DNA of 24,275 nucleotides from an uncultured Collinsella sp. Lineage in GTDB: Bacteria; Actinomycetota; Coriobacteriia; Coriobacteriales; Coriobacteriaceae. Below are positions 8,214 to 15,062 of the stretch, one piece after another. The stretch spans positions 1 to 24,275 of the forward strand of contig CAUHFS010000037.1 of NCBI GenBank assembly GCA_959605475.1, in the 5' to 3' direction. The notes under the pieces were generated by a model that worked only from the letters and a program-made list of their open reading frames with translations, was not told the origin of the DNA and searched no databases. How positions within the stretch are numbered: the first letter of the stretch is position 1; the number at the start of each line of letters is the position of its first letter. A program made the position numbers and the translations under genes.

Positions 8214-9638
8214 GTGGTCTTCGCCCCCCAGGGAAAACAAACGCTGTCGCACCGCGTTTTTGTGACGATCTTTGTCTGCGCCATGGCGGTTATCGTGGCG
8301 TTTACGGTGCTGGGTGCGTTCTTTGTGCAAAACACCTTGGCGGATGCCACGAGTGCCAATCTGGCGCAGGAAACCGAGCTCATTGCTGCCGCCCTCGACG
8401 AGCAGCAGGAGCTCATCCCGTTCTTGCGTAGCCTCGATCGCGAGGACTTGCGCATCACGCTGATTAACAAGGATGGATCGGTTGCCTACGACAACGAGGC
8501 GTCGCCTTCCACACTGCCCAACCATGGCGATCGCCCCGAGGTCATCGAGGCCTTTGAGAGTGGTTCGGGTTCCGCGGAGCGCGCAAGCTCTACGCTCGAC
8601 GAGATTATGCTGTATCGCGCCGTCGCCCTTGATAACGGCCAGGTTGTCCGCTTGGCGCAGGCCCAGCCTGGCGTTGCGGCGATTTTGCTGTCGATGGTGG
8701 CGCCGATGCTGCTTATCGCAGCAGCGGGTGCGGTACTCTCGTTTTTTATGGCGCGCCGCGAGTCCCGTGCCATCATCGCGCCGTTGCAAGAGGTGGATTT
8801 GGACCACCCACGCCGTAGCTATGAGCACGCCTATGCCGAGATGGTCCCCATGCTTGAGCGTATCGAGTCGCAGCGCCAGGAACTCAAGCGCCAAATGGCG
8901 GTGCTAGCGGACAACGACCGTATGCGCCGCGAGTTCACGGCGAATATCACCCATGAGCTCAAGACGCCGCTTACGGCGATTTCGGGCTATGCCGAGCTCA
9001 TCGCAAACGGCATGGTTGAGGGCGAGGATGACCTGCGCAACTTTGGCGGTCGCATCTATCGTGAGGCGGGCCGCTTGGCAGCGCTTGTCAACGATATCCT
9101 TACGCTGTCTAACTTGGACGAGGCCGAGCGTGCAACTGAGGGCGAGGCGGTGCCCATTGGGTCCACGGAGCCTATTGAGCTCTCACGTGCCATCTACGCG
9201 GTTGAGCAGCGTCTTGAACAGGTCGCCCGTCAAGCGAATGTGACGATAAGTCATGAGACCAAGCCTGTGGTCATCGAAGGCGTGTCGCGCTTGATCGACG
9301 AGCTCATCTATAATCTGGCAAGCAACGCCATCCGCTACAATCGACCCGGCGGTACGGTTACGTTGCAGTGCGGCACCAACGACGAAGGCCATCCGTTCCT
9401 CGCTGTCGCCGACACGGGAATCGGTATCGCGCCTGAAGAACAGGGCAAGGTATTTGAGCGGTTCTATCGCGTGGACAAGAGTAGGTCCAAGGCACGCGGC
9501 GGAACCGGCCTGGGGCTTGCCATTGTCAAGCATGCGGCCCTGTATCATCACGCCACGCTCGATCTGTCGAGCGAGTTGGGCGTGGGAACCACCATTACGG
9601 TGACGTTTCCCATACAGCAGGAGGAGCCATTCGCATAG
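8214..9638 (+). CDS. PhoR-like sensor histidine kinase
   Basis: A membrane sensor kinase of 474 aa, starting at GTG 8214 with GGAGGAG (8201-8207) 6 nt upstream; only 3 bp separate it from the regulator stop. TM1 ~14-38 and TM2 ~157-179 flank an extracytoplasmic domain of ~118 residues. That domain contains RITLINKDGSVAYDNEA and NHGDRPEV, a pattern common in PhoR/WalK-type PAS-like sensor domains. The DHp motif ANITHELKTPLTAISGYAE carries H247. The ATPase domain has the N-box NLASNAIRYN, DTGIGI, FERFYRVD and GGTGLGLAIVKH. A HAMP domain is not obvious; the linker after TM2 is short. A terminator follows at 9664. Confidence 0.93.
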   Translation: MVFAPQGKQTLSHRVFVTIFVCAMAVIVAFTVLGAFFVQNTLADATSANLAQETELIAAALDEQQELIPFLRSLDREDLRITLINKDGSVAYDNEASPSTLPNHGDRPEVIEAFESGSGSAERASSTLDEIMLYRAVALDNGQVVRLAQAQPGVAAILLSMVAPMLLIAAAGAVLSFFMARRESRAIIAPLQEVDLDHPRRSYEHAYAEMVPMLERIESQRQELKRQMAVLADNDRMRREFTANITHELKTPLTAISGYAELIANGMVEGEDDLRNFGGRIYREAGRLAALVNDILTLSNLDEAERATEGEAVPIGSTEPIELSRAIYAVEQRLEQVARQANVTISHETKPVVIEGVSRLIDELIYNLASNAIRYNRPGGTVTLQCGTNDEGHPFLAVADTGIGIAPEEQGKVFERFYRVDKSRSKARGGTGLGLAIVKHAALYHHATLDLSSELGVGTTITVTFPIQQEEPFA

Positions 9639-9663
9639 CGATACAACATAGATATTGATGTAG

Positions 9664-9697
9664 ACGCCGCATTTGACTTTCGGGTGCGGCGTTGTTG
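9664..9697 (+). terminator. Terminator of the pstB-PhoP/PhoR-like operon
   Basis: ACGCCGCA (9664-9671), 13-nt loop, TGCGGCGT (9685-9692), then TGTTGTGCAATTTT. The stem is a perfect 8 bp; the downstream run is T-rich but not continuous. Confidence 0.6.
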
Positions 9698-9757
9698 TGC
9701 AATTTTACGATTGCTTCCGACATTTTTACAGGAGAGCCTGTTTCTTATGTATAGAGT

Positions 9758-9786
9758 TTGGTCTCGGTAAAAAGATGCGATAACAT
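9758..9786 (+). promoter_or_regulatory. Candidate promoter of the exopolysaccharide control operon
   Basis: TTGGTC (9758-9763), 17-bp spacer, TAACAT (9781-9786), giving a ~40-nt leader to ATG 9834. A small hairpin ACAGG-agag-CCTGT (9728-9741) lies upstream. Confidence 0.45.
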
Positions 9787-9833
9787 ACGGACAGTTTTGT
9801 CAATCCGAACTGGGGAAATGAAAGGCAAGCTGC

Positions 9834-10490
9834 ATGACCCTTCTCGAACTGTTCCAGCTGCTGAAGAAGCACCTCAAGCTGGTCATCACCCTTCCGGTGG
9901 TCTGCGCGATCGCCATGGGCATCGTGTCCTTCGTTGCGATGGACAACACCTATACCGCGACGACGAGCATGTACATTCTCGCCAAGACCGACGATAGCGG
10001 TCAGATGAGCTACAACGATCTCTCGGCGAGCCAGATGCTTTCCAACGATATCGCCACGCTGCTGGATAGCGATAGCGTTAAGAGCGGCGCCGCCAAAGAA
10101 CTGGGCCTCACCGATCTGGATGACTACAAGGTGTCTGTTTCCTCCGAGACCACCACGCGTGTCATTACGCTTTCGGTTACCGGCACCGATGCCAAGGAGA
10201 CGGCTGAGGTCGCAAAGGCCATTGCCAGCTCGGTGAGTACGGTCGCTCAGAACGTCGGCGCTGCCCAGAGCATCAACGTTATCGACGAGGCTAAGACCCC
10301 CGAAGCCCCCAGCGGCCCCAAGCGCACGCTGTGTATTGCCGTCGCGTTCCTCGCCGGTATCTTTATCGCAGTTGCCTATGTCGTTTTGGCGGACATGCTC
10401 AATACCCGCATCCGCGGTGCCGAAGAGGCAGAAGAGCTCCTGGGTATTCCCGTTGTTGGCCGAATTCCGGCTATGAAAGGTGGTAAATAG
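9834..10490 (+). CDS. Wzz/CapA-type polysaccharide co-polymerase (chain-length determinant)
   Basis: A membrane protein of 218 aa that in this family sets polysaccharide chain length and activates the partner tyrosine kinase. Two membrane segments (about 17-37 and 164-189) flank an extracytoplasmic region (~40-160). The first starts after LLELFQLLKKHLKLVI, typical of Wzz domains. A Pro-rich motif (EAKTPEAPSGPKRT) precedes TM2. A short cytoplasmic tail (GIPVVGRIPAMKGGK) would contact the kinase. ATG 9834 is preceded by AAAGGCAAG. The kinase gene starts 2 bp after this stop, so translation is probably coupled. The split membrane and kinase proteins are the Gram-positive arrangement. No polymerase or flippase gene is adjacent. 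Confidence 0.9.
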   Translation: MTLLELFQLLKKHLKLVITLPVVCAIAMGIVSFVAMDNTYTATTSMYILAKTDDSGQMSYNDLSASQMLSNDIATLLDSDSVKSGAAKELGLTDLDDYKVSVSSETTTRVITLSVTGTDAKETAEVAKAIASSVSTVAQNVGAAQSINVIDEAKTPEAPSGPKRTLCIAVAFLAGIFIAVAYVVLADMLNTRIRGAEEAEELLGIPVVGRIPAMKGGK

Positions 10491-10492
10491 GC

Positions 10493-11230
10493 ATGGCTAA
10501 GGCAAAGAACACCGATAAGCTCGTTGTGCAGAATGCCGCCAAGACCCTTCTGGCCAACATCCGCTTTGCGAGCGTGGATGACCCCATTCGCACCATCACC
10601 GTTACCTCCTCGATTCCCAACGAGGGCAAGTCTACGGTTTCCATTAACCTTGCTCAGGCAATCGCCACGAGCGGCAAGTCCGTGCTCCTGGTCGAGGCCG
10701 ATATGCGCCGCAGGTCCCTTTCCGATATGCTCGGCGTTCGTTCGCGCGGCGGACTCTATGCGGTCCTTTCCGAGCAGATCTCCATTGACCAGGCAATTGT
10801 CGAGACGGGTCAGAAGAACTTCTACTTCCTCGATGCTGAGCCGCATATTCCCAATCCTGCCGACATCATCGTCTCCCATCGCTTTGCCAAGCTGGTCAAG
10901 GCACTGTCTGCTAAGTTCCAGTACGTCATCTTCGATGCTCCTCCGGTCGGCACCTTCATCGATGCTGCCGAGATTGCCAGCCTGACCGACGGCGCGCTGT
11001 TCGTGGTGCGCGAGGACTTTACCAAGCGCGAAGAGGCGCTCAACGCTATCGCCCAGCTTAAGAAGTCCGAGAAGGTCAAGCTCATCGGTACCGTCATGAA
11101 TTACTGTGAGACCGAGACCAGCGAGTACTATTATTCTTACTACACCAAGGACGGTAAGAAGGTTAAGAAGGGCTCCGACGATCAGGGCACTTCCAAAAAG
11201 GGCATTTTCACCAACCGAGCAAACGTTTAG
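10493..11230 (+). CDS. Bacterial tyrosine kinase (BY-kinase, CpsD/CapB type)
   Basis: A cytoplasmic autophosphorylating tyrosine kinase of 245 aa, partner of the preceding Wzz-like protein. Walker A is IPNEGKST (41-48) and Walker B YVIFDAP (144-150). The Walker A' motif reads LLVEADMR (65-72): the family pattern has Asp where E68 stands, while D70 and R72 are kept. The C-terminal tyrosine cluster EYYYSYY (211-217) has five Tyr residues and is the usual autophosphorylation site. A basic tail (KKVKKG) follows. ATG 10493 has AAAGGTGG upstream, inside the end of the Wzz-like gene. The phosphatase gene follows after 17 bp. Confidence 0.92.
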   Translation: MAKAKNTDKLVVQNAAKTLLANIRFASVDDPIRTITVTSSIPNEGKSTVSINLAQAIATSGKSVLLVEADMRRRSLSDMLGVRSRGGLYAVLSEQISIDQAIVETGQKNFYFLDAEPHIPNPADIIVSHRFAKLVKALSAKFQYVIFDAPPVGTFIDAAEIASLTDGALFVVREDFTKREEALNAIAQLKKSEKVKLIGTVMNYCETETSEYYYSYYTKDGKKVKKGSDDQGTSKKGIFTNRANV

Positions 11231-11247
11231 TTGATTAAGGCTGACCT

Positions 11248-11898
11248 ATGCGTGACATTCATTGCCATATCTTGCCGGGTGTAGACGACGGCGCCGCCGA
11301 TCTCGAAGAGAGCTTGGCGATGCTCGAGGCTGCCAAGCGGGCCGGTGTAACCAGAATCGTTTGCACTCCTCACTGCCGTGATCCCTATTTTGATTACGAC
11401 AAGATGTGGGATGCCTTTGAGCTGCTGCGCGATAACGCTGACGGTTTTCCGCTCCAGATGGGCTTCGAGGTCAACCATCGAAAGCTCGTTGAGCTTGGTA
11501 TCGATGCCGCGGATCACTTGCATTTCGATGGGACCAACGAGTTTCTGCTCGAGCTTTCGACGCATGCCGATGCGTATGCGTTTAGAGAGTACGAGAACAC
11601 GATTTACGATTTGCAGTGCCGTGGCTATCAGGTGATCATCGCTCATCCTGAGCGCTATCGTGCGGTTCAAAAGGATGTAAGCGTGGCGGAGCGCCTGGTC
11701 GATATGGGCTGCAAGCTGCAGGCTTCGGCGGACTTTATTGCCGGCGGTCGCTTTGGTCGCGAGAAAAAGCCGGCACAGCGCCTGTTCGATCAGAACCTGT
11801 ACAGCTTCATCGCGAGCGATGCCCATAACGTGGGTCATTACGACTGTCTGGCGAAGGCTCGCGCGAAGTTTAGCGTGCGCGGAGCTCATTTTCGCTAA
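11248..11898 (+). CDS. PHP-family protein-tyrosine phosphatase (CpsB/YwqE type)
   Basis: A manganese-dependent phosphatase of 216 aa that removes phosphate from the BY-kinase tyrosine cluster. PHP-domain metal ligands are visible: H5 and H7 in DIHCHILPGVDDG, H42 in CTPH, E74 in GFEV, H133 in AHPER, and D191/H193 in SDAH. ATG 11248 follows AAGG by about 8 nt. It is slightly shorter than the ~240 aa I associate with streptococcal CpsB, but no motif is missing. It is the last gene of the Wzz-kinase-phosphatase set. The next gene encodes an unrelated acetyltransferase, so the capsule genes it serves must be elsewhere. Confidence 0.92.
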   Translation: MRDIHCHILPGVDDGAADLEESLAMLEAAKRAGVTRIVCTPHCRDPYFDYDKMWDAFELLRDNADGFPLQMGFEVNHRKLVELGIDAADHLHFDGTNEFLLELSTHADAYAFREYENTIYDLQCRGYQVIIAHPERYRAVQKDVSVAERLVDMGCKLQASADFIAGGRFGREKKPAQRLFDQNLYSFIASDAHNVGHYDCLAKARAKFSVRGAHFR

Positions 11899-11937
11899 AA
11901 TCTGTCCCTAACGTTCGCGTTGAATGAAAGGGCAGCT

Positions 11938-12438
11938 ATGGATATCCAACTTAAGACGGGATGCTTTGATGACGCGGCGTTGGTGCGCCGCGTCGTTTTT
12001 ATGGACGAGCAGGGCTACGAGAATGAGTTTGACGCTATCGACGAGGATCCGAACTGCATCCATGTGACGCTCTATGTAGACGGTGAGCTTGCCGGTTGCT
12101 CGCGCGTGTTTCCCGAAGAACTCGAGCGCGCAGCTGACGCAGAGGCTCCGGTGTCGCCGGCGTGCGACTTGGACGAAGGCGTCGCGGCGGGGGAGACCTA
12201 CATTATGGGGCGCGTGGCCGTGCTGCCGAGCATGCGCCGTCGCGGTTTGGCGAGCAAGATTGTCGAGGCCAGTGATACGTGCGCGCGTGATGCCGGCGCC
12301 AAGCTCATTAAGCTGCACGCGCAGGAATACGTGCTGCCGCTCTATGCCAAGGCGGGTTACACGCAGATTGCCCCGGTGGACTACGAAGACGAGGGCCAGC
12401 CCCATGTTTGGATGGCCAAGCGCGTAGATGGCAGATAG
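11938..12438 (+). CDS. GNAT-family N-acetyltransferase (YjcF/ElaA-like)
   Basis: A small cytoplasmic acetyl-CoA-dependent acyltransferase of 166 aa. The acetyl-CoA-binding motif A is clear: MGRVAVLPSMRRRGLASKIV, with the RxxGxA turn. Motif B follows as IKLHAQEYVLPLYAKAGY. The N-terminal half (RRVVFMDEQGYENEFDAIDE) resembles YjcF/ElaA-type members. The substrate cannot be predicted. ATG 11938 is chosen because AAAGGG sits 5-6 nt upstream; an in-frame TTG at 11920 has no site. A possible -10 box TAAAAT (11896-11901) overlaps the upstream stop codon, so the gene may have its own promoter. Its stop codon runs directly into a GGGACGTTCC repeat element. Confidence 0.88.
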   Translation: MDIQLKTGCFDDAALVRRVVFMDEQGYENEFDAIDEDPNCIHVTLYVDGELAGCSRVFPEELERAADAEAPVSPACDLDEGVAAGETYIMGRVAVLPSMRRRGLASKIVEASDTCARDAGAKLIKLHAQEYVLPLYAKAGYTQIAPVDYEDEGQPHVWMAKRVDGR

Positions 12439-12478
12439 GGACGTTCCTTTCCTGCCGGCAGTCGGGGACACTCCTTGG
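12438..12478. repeat. GGGACGTTC-type repeat element, copy 1
   Basis: GGGACGTTCCTTT (12438-12450) and GGGGACACTCCTT (12464-12476) are imperfect direct repeats around a perfect CTGCCGGCAG palindrome (12452-12461). The element abuts the acetyltransferase stop codon. The same GGGGACGyTC core appears in the palindrome at 14829-14868, so these look like members of one dispersed intergenic family. The resemblance to REP-type elements is inference. Confidence 0.45.
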
Positions 12479-12548
12479 CAATTGGCGCATCAGAGCGTTT
12501 GGACATACAGTTTTTCGATTCCGTATGTATATATGCGCGCTAATGGGT

Positions 12549-12554
12549 TATAAA
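12549..12554 (+). promoter_or_regulatory. Possible -10 box of htpG
   Basis: TATAAA, continuing as TATAAAAT, 87 bp before the htpG ATG. No good -35 is present at 17 bp. A dyad ACATAC (12503-12508), 14 bp, GTATGT (12523-12528) lies just upstream and could be an operator. No CIRCE-type sequence is visible. Confidence 0.35.
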
Positions 12555-12585
12555 ATCTAAGTCTGGACATAGCAGGTCTGCGATG

Positions 12586-12610
12586 CGGCTCGGGCAACCG
12601 GGCCGTTTTT
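12586..12610 (+). terminator. Terminator-shaped hairpin in the htpG upstream region
   Basis: CGGCTCGG (12586-12593), GCAA loop, CCGGGCCG (12598-12605), then TTTTT. The 8-bp stem has one T-G wobble. It lies only 30 bp before the htpG start, with no room for a promoter in between. It therefore either ends the acetyltransferase transcript or acts as a leader attenuator for htpG. Confidence 0.75.
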
Positions 12611-12640
12611 GCGGACGGGGGTAGCGCGAAAGGACTGCAC

Positions 12641-14665
12641 ATGCGTCAATTTAAGACCGAGAGCAAAAAACTGCTCGACCTCATGATCAACTCCATCTAC
12701 ACCAATAAGGAAATCTTCCTGCGCGAGCTTATCTCCAACGCGAGCGACGCCGTCGACAAGCTCAACTTTAAGAGCCTGCAGGACCCGAGTGTCAAGCTCG
12801 ACCAGGGCGACCTGGCTATTCGCGTCTCTTTTGATAAAGACGCCCGCACCATTACCATCTCGGATAACGGCATTGGCATGACCGCCGAGGAGCTCGAGCG
12901 CAATCTGGGCACCATCGCCCATTCCGGCTCCGAGGAGTTTAAGACCGAGAACGCCGAGCAACAGGGCTCCGATGTCGACATCATCGGCCAGTTTGGCGTG
13001 GGCTTCTACTCTGCCTTTATGGTTGCCAGCCACGTAAAGGTTGTCAGCCGCGCCTATGGCGAGGACACCGCTCACGTGTGGGAGTCTGATGGTCTTGAGG
13101 GTTACACCATCGAAGACGGCGAGCGCGCCGAGCACGGCACCGATGTCATCCTGACGCTGCGCGAGAACGAGAAGCTCGACGCCGACGGCGAGGCCGAGAC
13201 CTACGATCGCTTCCTGACCGAGTGGGGCCTCAAGAGCCTGATTCAGCAGTACAGCAACTATGTGCGCTACCCGATTCAGATGATGGTGAGCAAGAGCTGC
13301 CAGAAACCCAAGCCCGAGGACGCCGGCGACGACTACAAGCCCGAGTACGAGGACTACCAGGAGCTCGAGACCATCAACTCCATGACGCCGATCTGGAAAA
13401 AGCGCAGCTCCGACGTTGAGCAGAAGGATTACAACGAGTTCTACAAGTCCACGTTCCACGACTTTGACGATCCCGCGCGCACTATCAGCTTCCATGCCGA
13501 GGGTACGCTTGAGTACGATGCGCTGCTGTTTGTGCCGGGTCGCGCCCCGTTCGATCTGTACAGCAAGGACTACGAGAAGGGCCTGGCGCTCTACAGTTCC
13601 AACGTGCTGATTATGGAGAAGTGCGACGACTTGCTGCCCGACTACTACAACTTTGTGCGCGGTGTCGTGGACTCTGCCGACGTGACGCTCAATATTTCGC
13701 GTGAGACGCTGCAACAGAACCGTCAGCTCAAGGCCATTGCCAAGCGTGTCGAGAAGAAGATCACTGCCGATCTTGAGGACATGCGCGACAACGACCGCGA
13801 GGCCTACGAGAAGTTCTTTGAGAACTTTGGCCGCGGCCTTAAGTACGGCATCTACTCGAGCTATGGCATGAAGGCCGATGAGCTCGCCGACCTGCTACTG
13901 TTCTGGTCTGCCAAGGAGCAGAAGATGATTACCCTGGCCGAGTATGCCAAGGGCATGCCCGAGGATCAGAAGGCCATCTACTACGCCGCCGGCGACTCGC
14001 GTGAGCGCTTGGCCAAGATGCCCGTGGTAAAGGGCGTGCTCGAGCGCGGCTATGACGTGCTGTTGCTGACGCAGGATGTGGATGAGTTTACGTTCCAGGC
14101 TATGCGTGAGTACGTTGCCGCCGATATGCCTAAGATCTACGAAGACGACGCCGCCCGCGAGGCTGCCGAGAAGGCCGTTGCCGACGGTGCCGAGCCCGAG
14201 GTCGAGGATCGTCACCTGGAGCTCAAGAACGTCGCGACTGGCGATCTTGATCTGGCGACTGAGGACGAGAAGAAGGAGGCCGAGGACGCCACCAAGGAAA
14301 ACGAGGACCTCTTTAGCGCTATGAAGGAGGCGCTCGGTGACAAGGTCGAGAAAGTTGCCGTCTCCGCGCGCCTGACCGATGCCCCCGCTTGCATCACCAC
14401 CGAGGGTCCGCTTTCGCTCGAGATGGAGAAGGTGCTCCAGAAGGGGCCCGAGGGCGCGCCCAACGGCATGCCCAAGAGCCAGCGCGTGCTCGAGCTCAAC
14501 GCCAAGCACCCGGTCTTTGACAAGCTTGTCGCTGCCCAGAAGGCAGGCGACGCCGATAAGATCAAGCAGTACTCCGGCTTGCTCTACGATCAGGCCCTGC
14601 TGGTCGAGGGCATTCTGCCTGAGGACCCCGTTGCCTTCGCGGCGGCTATTTGCGAACTAATGTAG
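12641..14665 (+). CDS. htpG: Chaperone protein HtpG (Hsp90)
   Basis: Cytosolic ATP-dependent Hsp90 chaperone of 674 aa, full length (E. coli HtpG is ~624). The GHKL ATPase domain is intact: catalytic E29 and N33 in RELISNASDA, DNGIGM (75-80), and the lid segment GQFGVGFYSAFMV (116-128). The middle domain carries ISRETLQQNRQLKAI with the conserved arginine. The C-terminal dimerisation domain ends AAAICELM and lacks the eukaryotic MEEVD tail, as expected. An acidic, Lys/Glu-rich stretch (around residues 500-570) makes it a little longer than E. coli HtpG. ATG 12641 has GAAAGGA about 8 nt upstream. It is flanked by repeat elements and hairpins on both sides and is probably monocistronic. Confidence 0.97.
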   Translation: MRQFKTESKKLLDLMINSIYTNKEIFLRELISNASDAVDKLNFKSLQDPSVKLDQGDLAIRVSFDKDARTITISDNGIGMTAEELERNLGTIAHSGSEEFKTENAEQQGSDVDIIGQFGVGFYSAFMVASHVKVVSRAYGEDTAHVWESDGLEGYTIEDGERAEHGTDVILTLRENEKLDADGEAETYDRFLTEWGLKSLIQQYSNYVRYPIQMMVSKSCQKPKPEDAGDDYKPEYEDYQELETINSMTPIWKKRSSDVEQKDYNEFYKSTFHDFDDPARTISFHAEGTLEYDALLFVPGRAPFDLYSKDYEKGLALYSSNVLIMEKCDDLLPDYYNFVRGVVDSADVTLNISRETLQQNRQLKAIAKRVEKKITADLEDMRDNDREAYEKFFENFGRGLKYGIYSSYGMKADELADLLLFWSAKEQKMITLAEYAKGMPEDQKAIYYAAGDSRERLAKMPVVKGVLERGYDVLLLTQDVDEFTFQAMREYVAADMPKIYEDDAAREAAEKAVADGAEPEVEDRHLELKNVATGDLDLATEDEKKEAEDATKENEDLFSAMKEALGDKVEKVAVSARLTDAPACITTEGPLSLEMEKVLQKGPEGAPNGMPKSQRVLELNAKHPVFDKLVAAQKAGDADKIKQYSGLLYDQALLVEGILPEDPVAFAAAICELM

Positions 14666-14679
14666 CCACTCGACGCTGC

Positions 14680-14777
14680 AAACGCCCCTAAGCGGCAATC
14701 TGACGTTCAATCGTCGGTCGCGTACCGAAGTACGCTTCCCTCCTCTTTCACGTCACCTTGCTCGCTTAGGGGCGTTT
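14680..14777. ncRNA. 98-bp nested inverted-repeat element after htpG (structured RNA candidate / terminator)
   Basis: AAACGCCCCTAAGCG (14680-14694) pairs perfectly with CGCTTAGGGGCGTTT (14763-14777). Inside it GCAA pairs with TTGC and TGACG with CGTCA, extending the stem past a bulge and a small internal loop. At the centre GCGTAC-CGAA-GTACGC forms a 6-bp hairpin. Read on the minus strand that loop is UUCG closed by C-G, a very stable RNA tetraloop, so a minus-strand RNA is favoured. On the plus strand the outer stem ends in TTTTC, so it can also terminate htpG. I cannot assign a known family. Confidence 0.5.
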
Positions 14778-14828
14778 TCGCTGACTTATGCTCAACCTGC
14801 GGCGCCTTCGTGGTCCAAAGTAGTCATT

Positions 14829-14868
14829 GGGGACGCTCTTAAACGACTGGTCATTCAAGAACGTCCCC
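14829..14868. repeat. GGGGACGTTC-type palindromic element, copy 2
   Basis: Arms 14829-14847 and 14850-14868 are 19 nt each with a 2-nt centre. They match at 16 of 19 positions. The three mismatches are C-A or A-C on the plus strand and therefore G-U on the minus strand, so a minus-strand RNA could pair along the whole arm. The GGGGACG(C/T)TC core matches the element at 12438-12478. Confidence 0.6.
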
Positions 14869-15062
14869 GAGGACTATTCGGATTGCTGATTTGTGCGGAT
14901 TGTGGTTTTGTGACCTGCTAAAATTAAAGATACTGTACAACTGTACGTTAATTCGTCTTCGTAGTATATTGCTACCCGCAAAACTCAATACCATTGTGCT
15001 TCGAGACGCTAAAGCGCCTACGTACAATGGTTGTCGATAGTACGATTTGATTCAACGACAGG
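14869..15062 (+). promoter_or_regulatory. Regulatory region upstream of the YhgE/Pip pair
   Basis: This is the rest of a 397-bp gene-free gap (14666-15062). It holds an ACTGTAC direct repeat (14932-14938, 14940-14946), a TATATT -10-like box (14965-14970), and a hairpin CCATTGTGC (14991-14999) with GTACAATGG (15022-15030). CGTAC (15021-15025) and GTACG (15040-15044) form a further dyad. Four GTAC-centred sites suggest a dimeric repressor. The promoter call is weak because no good -35 is present. Confidence 0.35.

Noticed and set aside
12439..12640. A CIRCE operator controlling htpG
   Set aside because: Neither TTAGCACTC nor GAGTGCTAA is present. The dyad ACATAC-N14-GTATGT is unrelated.
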